A stretch of DNA of 6,399 nt, from the NCBI GenBank assembly GCA_903930745.1, contig CAIYZX010000351.1, positions 1 through 6,399 on the forward strand. Reading direction: 5' to 3'. Position 1 is the stretch's first letter. The number at the start of each line of letters is the position of its first letter. The notes below the pieces were generated by a model. The model saw only the letters and a list, made by a program, of their open reading frames with translations, was not told the DNA's origin and searched no databases. The position numbers and the translations under genes are program-made. The stretch is from an uncultured Chloroflexota bacterium. Its GTDB lineage: Bacteria; Chloroflexota; Limnocylindria; Limnocylindrales; CSP1-4. Below are positions 6,148 through 6,399 of the stretch, in pieces.

Positions 6148-6173
6148 GCTGCCCGGTCTCCCGGCCGGGCAGC
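6148..6173 (+). terminator. Strong 9-bp GC hairpin between surface gene and HIT gene
   Basis: GCTGCCCGG (6148-6156) and CCGGGCAGC (6165-6173) form a perfect 9-bp stem with an 8-base loop. This is the strongest simple hairpin I found in the window. It lacks a following T-run. Lying in a non-coding gap between two unrelated genes, it most likely contributes to transcription termination or 3'-end protection. A structured small RNA is an alternative. Confidence 0.4.
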
Positions 6174-6179
6174 ATGGTC

Positions 6180-6202
6180 TCCCGTCGCCCGCTTCGGGCG
6201 CC
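6180..6202 (+). repeat. Palindrome-bearing 23-base direct repeat, copy 2 (intergenic)
   Basis: This is an exact copy of 5182-5204. The core hairpin is CGCCCG (6186-6191), loop CTT, CGGGCG (6195-6200). Here an outer stem, TCCCG (6180-6184) with CGGGA (6206-6210), can extend the structure across an asymmetric internal loop; copy 1 lacks this. With copy 1 it brackets the surface-protein gene. It may work as a terminator-like hairpin in its present place. Confidence 0.8.
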
Positions 6203-6268
6203 GGTCGGGATGGTCGCGGATGGCTGGCAGGCCGATGGGCCGCGGCGGCGCGATGCGCCCGCCTCCCG

Positions 6269-6274
6269 TACGAT
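6269..6274 (+). promoter_or_regulatory. Candidate -10 box (TACGAT) for the HIT gene, leaderless type
   Basis: TACGAT ends 7 bases before the ATG at 6282, so transcription would begin on or next to the start codon. There is no Shine-Dalgarno site. It is the same hexamer as at 3176-3181. No clear -35 box is visible. This is the best example in the window of a leaderless arrangement and it supports the chosen HIT start. Confidence 0.45.
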
Positions 6275-6281
6275 CCGCGCC

Positions 6282-6399
6282 ATGAGCGCCGACTGCCTGT
6301 TCTGCAAGATGGCCTCCGGGGCGATCCCGGTCCCCAAGCTCCACGAGGACGAGCACGTCTTCGCGATCCGGGACATCAACCCCCAGGCCCCCACCCACG
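6282..6399 (+). CDS. HIT (histidine triad) family protein, N-terminal part, cut by the window edge
   Basis: Only 39 codons and one base are present. The sequence begins MSADCLFCKMASGAIPVPKL and continues into EHVFAIRDINPQAPTH, which matches the start of the HINT branch of histidine-triad proteins (CxFCKI, GxIP, then DINPQAPxH). These are small nucleotide-binding hydrolases acting on AMP-lysine or phosphoramidate-type substrates; the HxHxHxx active site would lie beyond the right edge. C5 and C8 are the CxxC pair that binds zinc in many members. The ATG at 6282 is chosen because it lies 7 bases after a TACGAT box and gives the usual 4-residue lead before the CxxC. The frame is open back to 6102, with another ATG at 6174, but starting there would add 36 residues not seen in the family. 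The gene appears to be transcribed from its own promoter. Confidence 0.9.
   Translation, partial: MSADCLFCKMASGAIPVPKLHEDEHVFAIRDINPQAPTH

Noticed and set aside
5182..6202. Start of a CRISPR-like array
   Set aside because: Only two copies of the 23-base repeat exist, about 1 kb apart, with a coding gene between them and no regular spacers or cas genes.
6174..6281. Earlier ATG at 6174 for the HIT protein
   Set aside because: It would add 36 residues encoded by the repeat and hairpin region, not typical of HIT proteins, while the ATG at 6282 has a TACGAT box 7 bases ahead and the expected N-terminus.
4827..6398. A 523-codon open frame on the - strand
   Set aside because: It lies opposite the mtaB end, the surface gene and the HIT start, all of which have clear family or architecture evidence. 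Its translation is Arg/Gly/His-rich without domains. Long antisense frames are expected when third codon positions are nearly all G or C.

Overview
This is a very GC-rich bacterial chromosomal segment with every recognisable gene on the + strand: a family-5 uracil-DNA glycosylase, dnaJ, prmA, a small four-helix membrane protein, mtaB, a secreted cell-surface protein, and the first 39 codons of a HIT (histidine triad) protein that runs off the right edge. The high GC, the G/C-filled third codon positions, the near absence of Shine-Dalgarno sites and the TANNNT boxes just upstream of ATGs suggest an actinobacterium or a high-GC Chloroflexota lineage (Limnocylindria-like). That placement is an inference with low confidence; no rRNA or other phylogenetic marker is present.

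Layout. 25-939 is the DNA-repair gene udgB. 953-2071 (dnaJ) and 2071-3108 (prmA) are joined by a TAGTG stop/start overlap. 3109-3232 is a 124-base gap with a TACGAT box. 3233-3730 (DUF2269-like membrane protein) and 3727-5232 (mtaB) are joined by a GTGA overlap. 5233-5402 is a 170-base gap with a promoter-like element, a GC hairpin and the only convincing Shine-Dalgarno site in the window. 5403-6101 encodes the surface protein. 6102-6281 is a 180-base gap with three hairpins and a TACGAT box. 6282-6399 is the HIT gene start. No gap exceeds 300 bases. I see no tRNA, rRNA, CRISPR array, transposase or integrase.

How the genes fit together. dnaJ, prmA and mtaB are old neighbours: in many bacteria a heat-shock/translation cluster runs dnaJ-prmA-rsmE-mtaB. 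Here they supply chaperone function (DnaJ), methylation of ribosomal protein L11 (PrmA) and 2-methylthiolation of t6A37 in tRNA (MtaB). rsmE is not between prmA and mtaB; a small membrane protein occupies that position. hrcA, grpE and dnaK are not upstream, where a uracil-DNA glycosylase sits instead.

Most of the window is ordinary housekeeping DNA and I do not see a clear new multi-gene system. The parts worth a second look are the surface-protein cassette (5182-6210), which is bracketed by an exact 23-base direct repeat carrying a palindrome and ends in a non-standard sorting-like tail, and the repeated pattern of leaderless-type starts.
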